From Rickettsia typhi (lineage in GTDB: Bacteria > Pseudomonadota > Alphaproteobacteria > Rickettsiales > Rickettsiaceae), in assembly GCA_945878545.1 (NCBI GenBank), contig CAMCTQ010000074.1, forward strand, positions 1 to 6,506: a stretch of 6,506 bases of DNA, in the 5' to 3' direction. Under the pieces are notes generated by a model. It ran no database searches. It was given only the letters and a program-made list of their open reading frames with translations, and was not told the origin of the DNA. Position numbers and translations under genes: made by a program. How positions within the stretch are numbered: position 1 is the stretch's first letter; every line of letters begins with the position of its first letter. Positions 5,804 to 6,506 of the stretch are shown here, one piece after another.

Positions 5804-5817
5804 TATAGTTATCTATA
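5804..5817. repeat. Small hairpin after the lipoprotein gene
   Basis: TATAG-TTAT-CTATA, 5-bp arms, 11 bp past the stop codon. A T-rich stretch (TTTCTTTT) follows about 20 nt further on, so a weak terminator role is possible but the spacing is too long for a classical one. It matches the palindrome before the gene at 12 of 14 positions. Confidence 0.35.
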
Positions 5818-5976
5818 GTAATCGTTATCATTAGATTTCTTTTGAACTACGCTACCAAAGATAGTCTATTGTACACTCATTCCCAAGTACAAACTAATAA
5901 TATCCTAAATATTTTACCAAATTAGCAAAATAAAGCTGGAAAAGTAAAAATTTCGATGTTATATCTAGCATGTTGC

Positions 5977-6069
5977 GGAGAGATGGCCGAGTGGCCGAAG
6001 GCGCTCCCCTGCTAAGGGAGTATAGGGATCACATCTCTATCGAGGGTTCGAATCCCTCTCTCTCCGCCA
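5977..6069 (+). tRNA. tRNA-Ser(GCT)
   Basis: A complete class II tRNA of 93 nt including an encoded CCA (6067-6069). Acceptor arms GGAGAGA (5977-5983) and TCTCTCC (6059-6065) pair perfectly, with G6066 as discriminator. The anticodon stem CTCCC/GGGAG (6004-6008, 6016-6020) encloses the loop CTGCTAA, anticodon GCT at 6011-6013, reading AGC and AGU. The long variable arm (about 6021-6041, ATAGGGAT pairing with ATCTCTAT with one G-U) is the serine hallmark. The T arm is GAGGG-TTCGAAT-CCCTC. No strong promoter is seen upstream; a TATATC-like -10 at 5960-5965 has only a poor -35. Confidence 0.98.
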
Positions 6070-6147
6070 TATCTTTATCCTGCAAAATCTAACTAAGTCC
6101 AAAAAGCTCTTACAAATACCACCATTCAAAGATATTACAGTTTTATA

Positions 6148-6168
6148 ACATCCAAAGGATGTGTTTCT
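6148..6168 (+). terminator. Weak terminator candidate downstream of tRNA-Ser
   Basis: ACATCC (6148-6153) and GGATGT (6157-6162) form a perfect 6-bp stem with an AAA loop, followed by GTTTCT. The T-run is interrupted, so termination would be inefficient, but this is the first clear hairpin after the tRNA. Confidence 0.35.
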
Positions 6169-6211
6169 AAATCCATAACAATTTAGAGTGCTTTTATAAG
6201 TGCTAAATCTA

Positions 6212-6306
6212 ATCCTGAGGAGGTCATAGGCCGGCGTAATGATCCAGGCTGGCAAATCCCAGAGAGAAAGACGGATCCTCACGCTTGTCTGCGAAAAGCT
6301 CAGGAT
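6212..6306. repeat. GC-richer palindromic element (Rickettsiales palindromic-element-like)
   Basis: Ends in perfect 8-bp inverted arms, ATCCTGAG (6212-6219) and CTCAGGAT (6299-6306). Inside, GCCGGC (6230-6235) pairs with GCTGGC (6248-6253, one G-U), and ATCCT at 6275-6279 can alternatively pair with AGGAT at 6302-6306. By hand count 51 of its 95 bases are G or C, against roughly one third in the surroundings. Read on the - strand it begins CGTCATCCTGAGC, a start familiar from interspersed palindromic repeats of Rickettsiales and other genomes. Copy number cannot be seen in one window, so the class is inferred. Confidence 0.55.
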
Positions 6307-6340
6307 GACGATCTGTTTACTCAATTAACCATTTTCAACC

Positions 6341-6347
6341 AGGGAGG
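6341..6347 (+). promoter_or_regulatory. Shine-Dalgarno-like site before a tiny ORF
   Basis: AGGGAGG lies 7 nt before an ATG at 6355. It is a good match, but the reading frame behind it is only 17 codons, so it may be fortuitous. Confidence 0.3.
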
Positions 6348-6354
6348 CAGATAC

Positions 6355-6408
6355 ATGATTTTTTACTGGCTTATACTAAGATTATCTATTCATAAACAAG
6401 AGATGTAA
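6355..6408 (+). CDS. Possible 17-aa peptide ORF
   Basis: ATG at 6355 to TAA at 6406-6408 gives MIFYWLILRLSIHKQEM: a hydrophobic first half followed by a basic end. The only support is the good Shine-Dalgarno just upstream. It could be a small membrane peptide, a leftover of a decayed gene, or chance; I have no family for it. Confidence 0.15.
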   Translation: MIFYWLILRLSIHKQEM

Positions 6409-6427
6409 CAGAACCGATATAACTTAA

Positions 6428-6451
6428 TTAAAAGTTCACACGAACTTTTAA
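6428..6451 (-). terminator. Perfect 10-bp inverted repeat covering the stop of the beta-barrel gene
   Basis: TTAAAAGTTC (6428-6437), loop ACAC, GAACTTTTAA (6442-6451), no mismatch. In the - strand transcript the 3' arm carries UUUU within the stem and is followed by AAUUAAG, so it could act as a terminator or 3'-end stabiliser. The stem is AT-rich and the T-run sits within the stem, which makes classical termination uncertain. Confidence 0.45.
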
Positions 6452-6506
6452 AGACCCTTGGTGACCAACATACTTTTTAGACAAGTTTAAGTCATACCCA
6501 GCTCCG
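6428..6506 (-). CDS. C-terminal end of an outer-membrane beta-barrel protein (5' part outside window)
   Basis: The - strand frame is open from the window edge to TAA (plus 6428-6430), giving 25 codons: 'GAGYDLNLSKKYVGHQ' followed by 'GSLKVRVNF'. Alternating residues in the last strand (L-K-V-R-V-N-F) and a terminal Phe are the known C-terminal signature that the BAM machinery recognises on outer-membrane beta-barrels. The 'YVGHQGSLKVRVNF' ending resembles what I recall from surface antigen / opacity-type porin-like proteins of Rickettsiales; the exact family cannot be settled from 25 residues. The start and most of the barrel lie beyond the window. The stop codon and last seven codons fall within a perfect inverted repeat. 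Confidence 0.72.
   Translation of the reverse strand, partial: GAGYDLNLSKKYVGHQGSLKVRVNF

Larger units (their letters stand above)
6070..6427. other. Intergenic region between tRNA-Ser and the beta-barrel gene
   Basis: 358 bp without a convincing gene. From left to right it holds a small hairpin (6148-6162), a longer AT-rich imperfect hairpin with arms ATTTAG/CTAAAT (6181-6186, 6203-6208), a GC-richer palindromic element (6212-6306), an IR ATCTG/CAGAT (6311-6315, 6348-6352) and a 17-codon ORF behind a good Shine-Dalgarno (6355-6408). The long open frame on the - strand across 6037-6324 is not counted as a gene because its end is antisense to the tRNA. Confidence 0.7.

Noticed and set aside
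5977..6069. tRNA-Ser 3' end as an integration (att) site
   Set aside because: No direct repeat of the tRNA 3' end is found downstream in the window and no integrase gene is present.
6037..6324. 95-codon open frame on the - strand ending in RRERDSNPR
   Set aside because: Its C-terminal codons are antisense to tRNA-Ser, the classic source of a spurious '...RERDSNPR' ending, and the rest runs through the palindromic element. No Shine-Dalgarno or domain is seen.
1..6506. CRISPR array, insertion sequence or toxin-antitoxin pair
   Set aside because: No regularly spaced repeats, no transposase motif and no small gene pair of a known toxin-antitoxin type were found on either strand.

Overview
The window reads as a stretch of an AT-rich genome of the order Rickettsiales, most likely family Rickettsiaceae or a close relative. 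This rests on gene content: an NDUFS4-type accessory subunit of complex I, an Asp-type (Mg-dependent type) HemB, SCO1/SenC, a two-TM retropepsin-like protease of the kind known as APRc in Rickettsia, a short beta-barrel C-terminus ending in Phe, and a GC-richer palindromic element in an otherwise very AT-rich intergenic region. Genus assignment is inference.

Left part (1-1648, + strand): the 3' end of a Ppx/GppA-family phosphatase gene, then closely behind it a four-helix cytochrome b561, a probable terminator, and a membrane-anchored clan AA aspartic protease (DTGAS motif). Middle (1696-4370, - strand): read in transcription order these are xseB (exonuclease VII small subunit), a class I glutamine amidotransferase-like peptidase C26, hemB, and SCO1. 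xseB and the peptidase are 9 nt apart; hemB and SCO1 are 20 nt apart. Divergent from xseB lies the small NDUFS4-like gene (4422-4700, +).

Right part (4795-6506): two genes of unknown function face away from each other across a 165-bp regulatory region. One is a 104-aa Lys/Gln-rich cytoplasmic protein (-) with a near-consensus sigma70 promoter and a very strong Shine-Dalgarno; the other is a 172-aa predicted lipoprotein (+). Then come tRNA-Ser(GCT), a 358-bp region without a clear gene that holds a hairpin, a GC-rich palindromic element and a tiny SD-preceded ORF, and at the right edge the last 25 codons of a probable outer-membrane beta-barrel gene (-) whose stop codon lies in a perfect 10-bp inverted repeat.

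Taken together, four genes bear on aerobic respiration: heme synthesis (HemB), a heme-carrying membrane electron carrier (b561), copper delivery to cytochrome oxidase (SCO1) and complex I assembly or stability (NDUFS4). They are not one operon. I see no clear multi-gene novel defence or secretion system; the most interesting objects are the retropepsin-like protease, the divergent orphan pair and the palindromic element near the tRNA.
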